Source: Monomorium pharaonis (Eukaryota > Arthropoda > Insecta > Hymenoptera > Formicidae). From it: a stretch of 64,000 nt of DNA. Where the stretch lies: positions 8,480,722-8,544,721 of the forward strand of contig NC_050477.1 of NCBI RefSeq assembly GCF_013373865.1, read 5' to 3'. Shown here piece by piece: positions 27,901-40,645 of this stretch. The notes under the pieces are model-generated. The model worked only from the letters and a program-made list of their open reading frames with translations. It did no database searches and was not told where the DNA came from. How positions within the stretch are numbered: position 1 is the stretch's first letter; every line of letters starts with the position of its first letter. Position numbers and translations under genes: made by a program.

Positions 27901-28560
27901 TTGCTAAAGTATATAAAAATTTGGCTGCATGAATAAAGATTTAAAAATAATTATATGAAACCTTTAAAATAATTATGTTGGACGCCCAAGACCCAATTAG
28001 TAGAATGTTTTTGTAGCGTTACACTCGAGTATTCTACAATTATTATAATTAATTATTTTCAAGTCTGCAAAATTGTTATATGCATTTCAGCAAAAGTGTT
28101 TTTTCCATATAAAATTAAAAACTAATAAAAATCTAAATTGTTATTAAAAAACACTTCTTTCATCCTGCACTTTTATTCTTTTACATGTTTATTTTAAGAC
28201 TACAAGAGAAGTTAGATGATGCAAGAATTACAAGCACGAATTGCTTTGTAACAAAAAACGGAATCATTTCTTTGTATTCGATCATTAGCAGTCACGTTAC
28301 AAGATTAAATTAAGAAATAATTCTTTCTCAAATAATTTTTCTCGTCACATTTAACACGAATATAAATCACAAGTTTCGGTTAATTTAATTAATATAAATT
28401 AAAATGTTAAGAAAAAATAAAAATGTAGATTTTGCAAAAATGTCATTGTTATTCGAATTAATTTCGCAAAACCACGCCGCTTGCGCCTTCTAAAAATTTA
28501 TAGGAACGAAAAAAAAATCCTTATAAAGATGTGTATAACTTAAATAATACATCTTAAATT
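21901..28560. other. AT-rich non-coding block
   Basis: Base composition drops to strongly AT-rich with many homopolymer runs. No splice-flanked coding frame and no transposase or reverse-transcriptase-like protein could be read. A small GC-richer island at about 24,370-24,490 stands out and is noted among the findings. Confidence 0.5.
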
Positions 28561-28564
28561 GACT

Positions 28565-28641
<77 letters not shown>

Positions 28642-30509
28642 GTCCATTTAAAGTACTTTTGCTTCGCGTAGCTCAATCGGAAGCGAATTTGTCGCATAGC
28701 GCACGTGCAACAGTTTGCATGGAGCAAATAATGACTTCTAGATTTGGCGGATCAAACGGGATAATTAAAACCAATGTTTTAAGATTACGTACGCTTATTC
28801 TGCTTCGCATTTGGACAGTTGCCATCGGCCTCCAGCCGGCGGCTGCACTTCGCAACTTGTCGCGAAATAGAAAGGCCCGCGGGACAAATTGAATGAATCC
28901 TGTCGGAGCGCGCACGCGATATTCGTACGTAATCTCTGCATCTTTCGGCATTTAATTCGTTTTAACCAATTTCGGAAACGAAGGAGCAGGCTCTCGTTAA
29001 CTTGATTAATTTCTCGGAGTGCGGACGTATCTCAAAATTCCATCTCTCGCGAAACCATCTTTGTGCGGCGTACCGTACACTCTGGGAAAAATTGTTTTTC
29101 CAAAATACAGTTATAACCCACTTTGCGGTCACGATTAATCAAATTATTTGGATGTTCGTTATCCTGCTGTGGTAAAAATTTAGACCGGTTTTTTTTTGTA
29201 GTTAAACAACTTATTATTTTGATTAGTCTCACTTAATTAGCCTCACTTAAGTAAAAATCATCTTTGCGTAACTGTGCATATCGACGAAATTAATTGAGAA
29301 ATTTGACTAGTATAACTTAAAGATCTTTGAAATAGATAGAATGGCTAATTGCAATGTTTAGGTTAATACAGGGTTAATTTGAAAAAATAAATGTAAAATT
29401 AGAGTTACGAGCAATCCAAATAATTTGATTACTTAATCGTGGCCGTAAAACGGGCGATAATAAGCCGGATGTTTTGGGAAAACAATTTTTCCCAGAGCAT
29501 CAATTAAACACAGCAAAATTAGAAGAGAGAGCGCGCGTGCTCTTGGCAACGCAAAAACGTATACTAATATATATATTTCGAGCTGGAGTAATTACAAAGT
29601 CACGATACGTGCGAAGTGCTCTTCTCAATTTTCTCGGTTTTCCACGGTAAGGGGAACGTCGCCCGGTGAAAAATATTTTAACGAAGCGAGAGAGATTAAC
29701 GATCGTCAGTGGTAGAGACGGACGCTCGCAACGACGAGTAGACGACGACGCGTCGGGCCAGACATCGCGATACCACGCTCGCCGCGCGCCGAAGCGATAG
29801 TTCGCTATACATAAGCTGGATAGCTTGTTTTGCGGCTTTGCGTGATAACGGATAAATGCCCCTGGGAAGAGTTTAATTGCAAACATATAGTATACATGGT
29901 TAAGAATATTCGTTCGCCGCGTGGAATTCTCGCGTTTATTGTGCCTTTGTACGCGAACCGCAGTGGGACCATCTCGTCGGCGGGCTAAAAGCCGAAAGGG
30001 GTAAAAACTTTCCGGCCGCGAAAAGTTCTCTTTTCGGATCGACGAGAAAATTGTTCCCCTATCGAGGCTATCTCTCGCGATTAAAAAGAATCAACCCTCA
30101 CAAACCCCTCGTCGTTTTGAAATTGCACGGGAATTCGCCAATACGGGAACGCTTTTAAGATCGATGTAAAACAGTTCATTTATCGAGTGTAGCATGAATC
30201 TCCCATGCATTCGGGATCTCTCCTCGTGAAGACGTATAGAGTATCGAGCACCCGAGGCAACTTAAGCCTATCACTAACGCAAGCTCCAAATCCTCTTATC
30301 CGCAACACGTACGCGCGTTAAGCACCCCGAATTAGCAGAGTGCGTGCTACCTGCCATACTACCACACAACTGATCTTAACCTCCCCCTCCCGCGTCCATG
30401 TATCGCCACCGCCATAATCGAATATACATTCCCGGAAGATACACCCGCGACTTCTCGGAGAAACGTATCGTATAAACATAATGGCATAAGTAAACGATGA
30501 CAGACATAC
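28561..30509. other. Non-coding stretch left of the CpG-rich block
   Basis: It begins with a 74-bp CT microsatellite and becomes more CpG-rich from about 29.5 kb. Two open frames (28659-28892 plus, 29500-29886 minus) show no family features and are not called as genes. Confidence 0.45.
28568..28641. repeat. (CT)n microsatellite
   Basis: A 74-bp CT tract with one TT interruption, the longest dinucleotide tract in the left half of the window. Confidence 0.97.
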
Positions 30510-30676
30510 CTGGTCGAACCGATCCAAGGTCAGGTCACTAGGCCGGGAACACACGGTGCTGGTTTGTCCTCGCTCCCTTTGATGCTACGTATTGACAGGT
30601 GCGACGAACAGGGTGCACGGACGGCCGACGATGTGGTCAGTCGCGCGTCCGTTGTCCAGCCGACGCAACGACAACA

Positions 30677-30709
<33 letters not shown>

Positions 30710-31290
30710 GGACGCCGAAGGGATGAGAGTCAACGAGCTGCGACGAGCGGGCGTAGCGAGGGGCTCGCCCCCGTTACCGGGACAAGAGCGTCTCGGAGTG
30801 TCGCCGACGACGAGGACGAGGACGAACGCTCGCCAGCGAGCGCGCGAGAAAGGGAGCGAGACCGGTGCTCGGCGGCACCGCCGTAATCGCGCGACTCCGC
30901 GTCGCGTATCCGCTGCCGTCGTCTGTCGACCGTCGCGGTACTCTGCCGTACCACCGAGCATTCGCATCCGGGATGCGTTACCCGACCTAACCTCCCCGAG
31001 CTCCGCCGAACGACTGGCAGCAGGCTCGTACGAGTCGTACGCCCGGCGCAACACTACGCGCGCACTCCCCAAGTCCCCACCATCGCCGTCCTCCTCTCGC
31101 CCTTCAACACCAATTACTCGTCGCACGTCGCACCCCGCGAAGAGAGACGCGACACCTGCCCGCGCGCGACACCCACGCTCCCCGCGCTCGCGCGATTGTA
31201 CTATCTTCCCCCACTCCGAACGCGCGGAACGTTCAAAGGTAATTCGATATTCCTCACGTTCCGCCGTTACATTCACGTCGCGGTAATCGA
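30510..31290. promoter_or_regulatory. CpG-rich block, candidate promoter and untranslated first exon on the minus strand
   Basis: The block is dense in CpG and contains a CGA/CAA trinucleotide repeat at 30661-30707. Both strands are open for about 240 codons through the same DNA. Such antiparallel open frames are expected from GC-rich, stop-poor sequence and are not by themselves evidence of protein. At its left edge the minus strand has a strong donor, CCAG followed by GTATGT, with the last exonic base at 30510. A transcript running left from here could be the 5' end of the Hs3st-A-like gene, which would make 3947-30509 its 5' intron. No TATA box or initiator was identified. Confidence 0.35.
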
Positions 31291-31330
31291 AATATCGCTT
31301 TTCAAGAACTACTTTATCCTAATAAGATAA

Positions 31331-31486
31331 GGGCCACGTGCATCAAACTCTGATTAACTTAATCGTTAATTAGTCCATTGGAATTGACCAATTGCATTTG
31401 TTAATTTTGCTTAACGACAAAGACGATTGGTCAATTCCAATGGACTAATGAACGATTAAGTTAATCAGAGTTTGGTGCAATGGCCC
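31331..31486. mobile_element. Harbinger-like MITE (foldback, 156 bp)
   Basis: Two near-identical inverted arms of about 60 bp start GGGCCA and share AAACTCTGATTAACTTAATC, with only a few mismatches. They enclose a central spacer of roughly 30 bp. The trinucleotide TAA lies directly on both sides (31328-31330 and 31487-31489). A 3-bp TAA/TTA target duplication plus GGG-starting inverted repeats is typical of PIF/Harbinger non-autonomous elements. There is no coding capacity. Confidence 0.8.
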
Positions 31487-31489
31487 TAA

Positions 31490-32470
31490 TACTATATCTT
31501 CGTTAATAAATGAACGTGCTTTAGTTGTTGAAATATTACGTTTCAATATTATATTGCACCCAATTGTAATGGATCAAGGCATTAGTTTTGCTGTTAATAT
31601 ATTTGTTAATGTAACTAATTATTAATATTGATTTTTTGGGGATGGCATTGTTTTCTTTTTAAAATTCTTTTTGGTAATTTTCCAAAAATATTTTACAAGT
31701 AAAAAACTTATTCTTAAAAAAAATTTTTTTTTGATGTATATATATATATAGCCTTTATGATAGTAAAAAAAACGTTATAGCTCAGTGTTTAATGCTACAC
31801 ATTTCCATTGTGCAAATCTCGAATTTATGTATTAATATTGGAAGACCAACTTTCGACATATTTTTTTTTATATCTACCTTGCTCAATCATTTAAGACTGA
31901 TATAAAATATTTGTAACATATTTAAAGATAAATCTTTCTAACGCATGAAATACGAATTGAAACTTAAAGTTGCGTGACCTGTTTCGAATGATAACAATTC
32001 GCATAACCGATAATCCGTCGATATAAAGATCGTAATTATCTCGGTCATTCTCGGAAGCAGGCTGATCGATTAACGTCAAAGTGGCAATTGCGTGCAAAGA
32101 AAACGCGTTATCGCACCTGTTTCGGGTGAAAACGGTCTAACAATTCCTAACGATGCGTGGCGCACAAATGCAGGGACTACGGACTTGAAAATAGAACGGA
32201 ATGCATACATCCGGTCTCGTTCGGTCCTCTTCCGATCATTCTACATGCGCACGTCGCTTTAAGTTTGGCGCGAAAGCACGCGCGCGCGGATCCGGCGCGG
32301 CGGCCAGCTGGCGCCAGCAGCGCGCTGGAAAACAGAAAGCCAAACCGGTCATGGGAGGCTAGTTAACGACTGTGCACCACGCTTGTGAGCTCTGTTTTTT
32401 GGCGGAACGTTGCGATACATTTACGCGGACGCCGCGGGAGTAACACGACGGCCAGCCGGCACTTCAAAAG
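31490..32470. other. Upstream region of the PPM1G-like gene
   Basis: It is AT-rich on the left and turns CpG-rich from about 32.2 kb towards the PPM1G start codon, as expected for a promoter/5' UTR. No TATA box stands out. Short open frames here show no family features. Confidence 0.4.
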
Positions 32471-35400
32471 ATGGGAGCATATCTCTCGGAACCGATTACG
32501 AAGAAGGAGTCGAGCGACGAAGTGGGAAAGAATGTCGCGTACGGCGCGAGTTCGATGCAGGGCTGGCGGATCAGTCAGGAGGTAAGCGGGAAGTCGTGTC
32601 GTCGCGGCGGCGGCGGCGGCGGCGGCGACAGCGACGGCGGCAACGGTCGCGAAATGAGCGCGCGCGCGCGCGCGCGCACGAGCGAGTTGCGTTTACTCGC
32701 ACCGTTACTCCAGTTTTGTTGCCCGCGTGTTTTCGCCGGTCATCCTGCCGCCCGATTACCGGTCGCTGTGCTCGTCGGCATGACACGCTCGCCGATGACG
32801 CGTCCCGCACGCCGTGGCCTCGCGGCCCCGAGACGGATGGGCGGGCGGCCGAACGTGGCCCGACGTTCGAGAGCAGCGACCTGGGCATTCGCAGCATCCG
32901 GCGCTCGCGGATGGCTCTTTTGTGACTCCTGCTTTTATTTACTAACAGATGAGATAGCTTGATAAGAGACGAGATCCTTGTGACACGTTGATCGGTATTA
33001 TTTTTCAGGATTGTTTTTTAAAGAGTAAATATTTTTACTCTCGTTTGATCTTTCGATTCTACTGGCGATACATAACTTTCCCTGACATCACATACCTTAT
33101 AGTATTAACTATTGGTTTCCTCCTATAAATGGTAGTTGCACAGATTGTTGCGCAATAATTGTTTTACTTTTTATTTGCATGAATGCCATTGGAATCTGTT
33201 ACCATTGTCAAATGTAACTATGAAAGTAAATTGACTCTTTGAATAAATATTATATATTATATTTTGTGATTTTATGAATTATGAAGACTTAGAAAAATAG
33301 CTGACAATTTTAGCTATCTTTTTAGAACAAGAAAGAAATCTTATTAAAGATAGATTGCTAATTATAATTTTCTTTGCAGGATGCTCACAATTGTTGCATA
33401 GATTTTGATGAGAATGTCTCATTGTTTGCTGTATACGACGGTCATGGGGGACACGAGGTTGCGATGTATTGTGCACGTAACCTCCCTGATTTTATAAAAC
33501 AGACAGAAGCTTACAAAAAAGGCGACATTAGGCAAGCTTTAATAGATGCTTTCCTTGGTTTTGATGACACTTTGACGAAACCAGAGGTAGTCAGTGTTCT
33601 CAAAGAGCTCGCAGGAGCATCCACATCAGAGAAGAAGGAGGGCGACCTGAACACCGAATCTGGTGCGTTTTTTTTCGTATTAAGGATATGCATTATTATG
33701 GGATTTACTTTTATACAAATGCTCTTGCTAATTGCGCGCTTTGTAAGCACTAATTTAATTTTTCTCCTTAACTTTTGCACAAGTAAACTTTTAATAAGAT
33801 TGTCTTCCTACGTTATATTGCGTATAGATGAAGAGGAGAATGTTAGTAATCTATGTATGGAGGCGACAATGCCATTGGAGCAGGTGATGGCAAAATACCA
33901 GTCAGAGGTCACGAATCCTCATCTAAAGAACTTGAAGGAAAATTGTGGTAAACGCGCATTTGCGAGTCCTTACTTACGTGGTCGAAGAGGACGGGAGAAA
34001 ACGGGTGATTCGTCCTCTGGTGCGGGATGTTCGTCATCGCCCTCTCCGCCACCAACGTCATCCTCGTCGTCTTCGTCCGAGTGGAATACGAACGAGACGG
34101 ACGTGAGTAGTTCGAGTCAACCGTGCGGATCGGCACTGTCTAGCACAGTGGAGCGAAAAGATTCCGAATGTCCGGGTAGCAATGAAGCTGAGCAAGTGTT
34201 GGATTCGACGACGAGCAATGGAAGCACTCATGCGTCATCGCCAGTAGTATCCACTGCGGATGTAGAACCTGTCAAGTCTATGGATATGCCCGACAGCTCT
34301 GAAGATGTAAAAGAAAAAGTCTCGAGTCCCTGCAAGACACCGTGTGTGGAATCTAATGCAAACGAGGTGGAAGTTAATGGTGCGGAGTCGAAGAGAATCG
34401 GAGATGCGGACAGCAGTAAAGGCGGAGGAGATAATGTGTCGAGCAGTTCTTGTACCCCTGTGGAGAATGGAGACGCAGGTCAACAAGAACGAATAACTAG
34501 TAGCGGTCGAAGAAGAACTCAGCCTGTGGATCTTTACCAAAGTTTATTGAAAAAAGACAGTGACGATTCTGAGGAAGACGACGACGATGATGAGAATGAT
34601 GAAACCTTTGATGGTGTCCCTGAAAGGTATAGGCTTATGTTATTTGATATAACAATAATTCTGAACATTGTTTTTAAATTGAGAGTTTGCCTTTTTAAAA
34701 TGTTTTTCAGTGATGAAGATGATACAGAAGATATCGATGAGGATGAAAGTGACGAAGATGATGACGATGAAGTCGAAGAAGAAGAGGATATTGATGATTC
34801 TGATGATGATGCTCTTATGGTAAACACTGAAAAGGTACAATATAGATTTTTTACAAAATTATCACAATTTACGAACCATGAATATCCAAAGAAAGTCAAG
34901 GCAATAATCGTTAATTGAAATATGTATAAATATGTATAAAAACATGTATAAAAATTTTAATTTGGATCACTTATTGAATTCTTTGTTTTTTGTTATTTTT
35001 TGACTAGCCTGGTTCAGACAGTGGATGCACAGCAGTCGTAGCGATACTCAAGGACAATGAATTGTATGTGGCCAATGCTGGAGACTCTCGGTGTGTCCTA
35101 TGTAGGGACGGCCAGGCGATCGAGCTTAGTCTGGACCATAAACCTGAGGATGCACCAGAAATGGAACGTATAGTAAAAGCAGGCGGAGAGGTGACAAGTG
35201 ACGGCAGAGTGAACGGCGGCCTCAATCTTTCCAGAGCACTAGGCGATCATGCGTATAAACAAAACATAGTATTACCACCTCAAGAACAAATGATCTCCGC
35301 TCTGCCCGACGTAAGGCATATTACAATTGATCCGGAGAGAGACGAATTTATGATACTCGCTTGCGACGGCATATGGAACTTCATGACCAGTCAAAATGTC

Positions 35401-35830
35401 GTTCAGTTCGTGCGCACCCGTTTGTCACAAAATTACGAAAACATTTCGAAAATTTGCGAAGAGGTATAGGATCATATTATAAGCTTTAAAGAATAAAAAT
35501 AATTTTTAAACATTAATCGTATGCATCTCTTATTTTTAGAAAATTTAGGATATTCTTTTTCAATTAAAAACAATGTTATGTGTTTCACAGCTTTTTGATC
35601 ATTGCCTCGCACCGGATACTCTTGGCGACGGAACAGGCTGCGACAACATGACTGCTGTAATAGTTAAGTTTAAATCTCCAGCAACCGCAACTGTTAAAAA
35701 TAAAACTGTTGCTGAGGAATGCGTTACGAAGAAACGATCGGTTTCGCCAAGTGAGGGAAATAATGACTGTGTCCCAGGAGAAAACACAGTAAATACTTGC
35801 AAGCGCGTCAAGACCGAGGCAGCTATATGA
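32471..35830 (+). CDS. Ppm1g: PP2C-family protein phosphatase, PPM1G type
   Basis: Mn/Mg-dependent Ser/Thr phosphatase, in vertebrates a nuclear enzyme linked to pre-mRNA splicing and histone exchange. The exons are 32471-32581, 33380-33662, 33828-34626, 34711-34834, 35008-35463 and 35591-35830. All have GT/AG borders and matching phases, and encode 670 residues. The start MGAYLSEP matches the conserved PPM1G N-terminus (a myristoylation-like Gly2). Metal/phosphate motifs visible are QGWRISQEDAHN (30-41), DGHGG (57-61), AGDSR (463-467), GGLNLSRALGD (509-519), DGIWN (559-563) and GCDNMT (607-612). As in vertebrate PPM1G, the catalytic fold is split by a long insertion (about residues 132-439) rich in Ser and then Asp/Glu. 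The C-terminus ends in a basic patch, CKRVKTEAAI. Intron 1 carries GGC and GC repeats. Introns 2 and 3 are unusual because they keep the frame open. Confidence 0.95.
32604..32628. repeat. (GGC)n repeat in PPM1G intron 1
   Basis: About eight GGC trinucleotides starting roughly 20 bp after the exon 1 donor. A GC dinucleotide run follows at about 32657-32676. Both lie in the CpG-rich promoter-proximal part of the gene. Confidence 0.9.
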
Positions 35831-36075
35831 ATTTGGAGTCACTGCGCGTCATGAACTGATCTCCGGGAGCGGACGAATGAATGTGAGTTTATGTAAAATT
35901 CTGTAACAACTTTATATTACACTATGTAGAACTGGAACCGATTGATTATACAGGCACGTGAAACACAGCGTGTAAGGTGTGTTGTTGGTCGCTGCTAACA
36001 GACTGCTAGATTGGAGCATGTGGGAATGATATAATGTAGTTTTTCTTAATAACGCATGAATCATTTCTCGATTAC

Positions 36076-36081
36076 AATAAA
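36076..36081 (+). terminator. Candidate poly(A) signal of the PPM1G-like gene
   Basis: AATAAA 246 nt after the stop codon on the plus strand. It is the first canonical hexamer after the stop. Other A/T-rich hexamers occur further on, so the actual cleavage site is uncertain. Confidence 0.5.
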
Positions 36082-38085
36082 ATGAGATGTGTATGGAGGG
36101 AAACTTTTTTCTGAAAAATTTTTCTTCTAGAATCATATCTTGTGCATATATTTAATTTCATGATGTCATTAAATACGATCTTGATATTAAACTTTATTTT
36201 ATTATTGAGAAATAATTCAACATATACGGGCTAATATTTTTATTTTTATACAATTCGGACAATCTTCAGTATTGAGAAATACAGAAAAATGGAGAGATAG
36301 AGATTGTGTATAAAATAATATAAAATGATATCGATAGAACTCTTAAATAAAGAAGTTTTCGTACATTTTTTCACAAGCATTTATTGACATAAAAGTACGA
36401 TAAATAATACGTACTCTTAATATAAATGTACAATTTTCTTTTTTAATTTTATAGATAACTTGAAGATTACTATAAGTTTTAATATAGTTCTAATGTAACT
36501 CTAATAATCTCTAATATATACAAATCTATTAATTGAGACTAATTCTTATAAATGATACAGTAATACTAACGAGAACGTACTTGTACATACATAATATATA
36601 ACGTTTTACATACATAATTCTTTTTTTCCTTATTATAACTTTTAATATACCTGATTTATCACATTTTCTTTCTGCTTTTTCGAAATGTATACACACAATA
36701 TATTATGTACATTATGACAAATATATTCTCGAATGATGAAAATATAAATATAAAATTGAATATATTTATTGATATAAATATAATTTGATATTTTATATTT
36801 TGATAAACAATTACTTTAAAAATAATATATTATTATTTTAATTTATATATTTTACATATTTGTATTACAGTATCATTTATTTTAAACTATAATGATTTTT
36901 CTAATCTTTATAATCATTATATTCCATGTCTTAATTAATACATTTAAGTTTAATAATTAGATACTTAGATTGTTCTTTACATATCATCCCATTTGCTCCA
37001 GCTGCACTTAAAAATATATTCCTTGAGTTTTTAGATTACATAAATGTATATATTTATAAACGTAGTTCATAGAATTTATATTTGTAAGTCAATACATTTA
37101 TCTCTTATTTTTACGAAATACGAGAATTTATTTTTGAATCCCTGGGTACAATGGTTGAATGGATGTGGATGTGCGAATAGTTTAAGATGTTTAAACTGTA
37201 TTATGTAATTAAGGCAATTGCGTATAACGCGTTACCAATTTGTGATCTTGTCTTAATGATAACGTTAAAGAAATATGAAAAAGATACGTGCTCGTGTTAA
37301 GCTACATCAAGTGCTATAGTAAATTTGAAACGATCTGAATTTGGAAATTTGCATATGTCAAAAAATATGTTTTTTGTAAATTTATACAGAGAGTCATTTA
37401 TATATATAGATACATTGTAGCTTTGGGGGAACGACAAAGGCATTGTCTTGTAGAAAGAGAGGGATTACAATAAAACTGAAAAATGGCGTAATGTAGTGTT
37501 GTGGCAAGTGCATGATGGTTTATGGTATTTTGGTAAATTCAAAATACTACTGCGCTGTGTCGCGATGCTGACAGTTCTTTGATAAATGTGGATTATTCAT
37601 TGAGCACAATTATAATATTATTATAAATATTATTATAAAAGTAGAATTACACAATTATTGCAGAAAATATAATTTTAATATTTCTTTTATTTTTTATGTC
37701 ATGTAATATTATTATTGAAGTGCGATTGTCAATTGTTATATAATAATTTATACAGGTCTGTAAGATTAGTTGATTAAGTTGAGGTCATTTATGACATATT
37801 TTTTCATGCTGAATCCGAGTTCAGAATTGTTCTACCACGTCAGAATTTTGAGGTATTTAAAGTTAAAAATAGCGTTGTTTACTTATTGTAGTAATTCAGA
37901 ATTGTTTTTCAAAATTCAGATGACAGCGAAAAATATGGGCTTTACATACAAAATGCAATTTGGATCATCACAATATGAAATTAAAAAAAATGTCGTTTAA
38001 GTTGTGAACCCTAATTTTGCAGGTCTGTGTTATTTATGAAATATTGTCATCTACGGTTAATTTTTATTAATTAGGTTTGTTTCTA
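36082..38085. other. AT-rich intergenic region
   Basis: No coding frame with family features. It lies downstream of PPM1G and is probably intergenic or distal 3' UTR. Confidence 0.45.
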
Positions 38086-38240
38086 CTAACTAGAAACCGT
38101 TTCTACTTGTAGATTAACTTTAATCTCGATTTAACTTGCCATCTCAGTCTAGTTCTAAAAATTAAGAAAAAGATGAACAGTAAGTTAAACCGAAATTTTT
38201 TAAAGTTAATCTAGTGTTGGTAGAAACGAGGCCTAGTTAG
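38086..38240. mobile_element. Imperfect foldback MITE, family A copy 1
   Basis: Inverted arms of about 50-55 bp begin CTAACTAG and share GTTTCTAC, TAGATTAACTTTAA and TTTAACTT. A central segment of roughly 45 bp separates them. There is no coding capacity. The arm core resembles the element at 43322-43465, suggesting one family. Confidence 0.65.
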
Positions 38241-40645
38241 TTCTTTTTTTTTAATTCTCTCTTATAATATCAACACTGCACATTATTTATTAAGTATTAC
38301 CATTAATTGGATACAAAATGCCAACAAAATAATTTATCGTAAAGCTAGAATTCCGCTCTCTTTGTCTCTCTCTCATGTTTTATAAAAAGATAAATGGTTT
38401 TAAATTTACTTGCTAGATACATAAAAATAAATTTTAGTAACTCTGAAAAGCTCTACATTTCTGTATTTATGTAAAGAACAAGATCAGCATTGTGACAATA
38501 GTTAAAAAACTCCTTCTGATATTTGCAGAAACGCGATACATTTGTGGTATTATATAATAAGTGCAAGATATTTGTAGTGTTTTAACAAACGCAAAATAAA
38601 AAATAGGGCATATTGTATCTGGGAGCAAATTTCCATTTTTTCGGGTAGCTAATGCAAGCAATGGCGTTTTATAAATTTCTCGAAATTCAGTTTTCTGCAC
38701 TAATTAGAGATATATTATATATTTTTGCTCTTAGATATCTACTCGTGCCTATGTGTACATCAAGCTCCTCCATCTGATATCTACTCAACATGAACACGAG
38801 TGAATTAAGAGAGCGTATTAAGCACACGGGGAATGTATCTTTGTAAAATTTTGGTCTAAGAAAATAACGCGATTGAATTTATAAATTATTATCCGATGTG
38901 GCGCTAATCGCCAAGATTCGTCGTATGCTTCGAGAACTTTAGTTCACGTTACGATTAACGTACATAAATCGTAAATAGGCAATATTTGAACAAATAAAGA
39001 CCTACTCTCATATTTTTTACAGCTAAGACTTTCACGTTGCATAAAGATTCCTGTTTCGAACATAGTGCAAACTGTACTAGAATCTTTGTGTTTCTATATG
39101 TGTCTTGTAGAGATCCATATGAAACATAAAAAATTCTCTACGAGTCAAACATTGTAGAAGATAGAAATGTGAATTGACCCAGTGACATCTTCGTGACAGT
39201 TGTGACCATTTTCCACCAATATATATTCTGTCGACACTCATGTGTAATCACAGTCGTTAATAGACAGTAATTTCATCGAAGAAATTATTTATAATTAAAT
39301 GCAAAAGCAATCACGATACTCTTATGTAAACACCGTTTGCAAGATGATCAGTAGCGTATAGGTACTAGATATACAGTATCTAGTATCATTCAGAAAGAAC
39401 TGACGTGCCTTTCCAATTCAGGGGTTGACAACCTCCGCAACATGTATGTGTGTATGTACATTTGATTCCGTCTCAAGACAAAAAGATTTGCGCCCCATGT
39501 ACTGTCTTTAGCTGCAAACTTCGTCACTTATGTATAATAATATCTTGTTTCATAATACATGTCGCTCGAATCAATCTTAATGTTTGTTTTTCTCTACTAT
39601 CTTGCCAATTTTTATTTTATTTTTTTCTGTAATTTTTCTTCTTGTGGTGAGGAAAAATAAATCTGTAGTTTGAAACCAGTGCTTTACACTATTATGGAAT
39701 TTTGTACATTTGTCTTTGCTTAATAAGATTTAAATGATACATATTTTACATAAATAACAGAATACGTCTGATTTTGCAAAATTAGCTATAACGCTTGTCT
39801 AAAATTTGCCTATAATTGGCGAACTATTGCGTCTCATGTTCTATATCATATTATATTTATCTCAAGATTTTTTAAGTTTGTAATTGTAAAAAATAATACA
39901 TGCTTTTTTGGAGTAACCTTCTCCTGAAGGTACAGTTCTCGATATTTATTCTATTAGATCATTGTTCACAATATTCTATACAATTATATATTTATGTAAT
40001 CGCAAGGAGAGGAATCGATAAATCGTTTCATTCAACACAGATATATTCGATTTAATATATAACATGTGTTTTACAGATATGAATGAAAAGATATCCTATG
40101 ATGTAGGTATGCAACACGATACATATGGTCCCTTTATTAACTGTGTATTATTACGGATTTTATCTTTTAAAGACTAAAGTACACAAAAAATAATATATAC
40201 ACATATACTGTGCCAACGTAATCACAGTCTATAATTACATTTTACCTTCACTTATCTAATATCCTCGAAAAATTGAGCAAACTTATCTATTATTACAATT
40301 ATTCTATTATAAAAAGAAATATGTATGGTTTTCTGATCATACTTACGATTAGTAGATATCGATTTACTCACATCGATTTCTGAAATATTTCGATTTCAAT
40401 TATCGCCTCGATTTCATCAGGTGAAAGTGTAGGTTAATAAAGAATATTAATCACTGGTATCAGAATTATGGTAATTATAGTAAAAAAATTATATTTAGAC
40501 TGACGTGTTAGTAGAAAATTCAAAATAAGTTTATACAAAACCAAATGTATTCTATTATTATTTGTATTGTATTTGTTCAAGCTGAAAATCCTAAAAAGTC
40601 CTATAAGTTTAATATTTAATACGTTTTATATTTACAATTTAATTA
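38241..40645. other. AT-rich intergenic region
   Basis: I see no gene. There is one short palindrome around 39360-39386. Short open frames at 38467-38700 and 39450-39632 lack any recognisable feature. Confidence 0.45.

Noticed and set aside
28672..28745. tRNA-like start (GCGTAGCTCAATCGG)
   Set aside because: No cloverleaf could be formed: there is no matching acceptor strand and no TTCRA-type T loop at the right distance.
30530..31286. Long open frames on both strands (248 and 240 codons) in the CpG-rich block
   Set aside because: They overlap almost completely, are dominated by Arg/Ser/Thr from CpG-rich and trinucleotide-repeat sequence, and match no family. Stop-poor GC-rich DNA explains both.
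39360..39386. Short palindrome around TACTAGATA/TATCTAGTA
   Set aside because: About 11-bp arms in AT-rich DNA are expected by chance in a window of this size.
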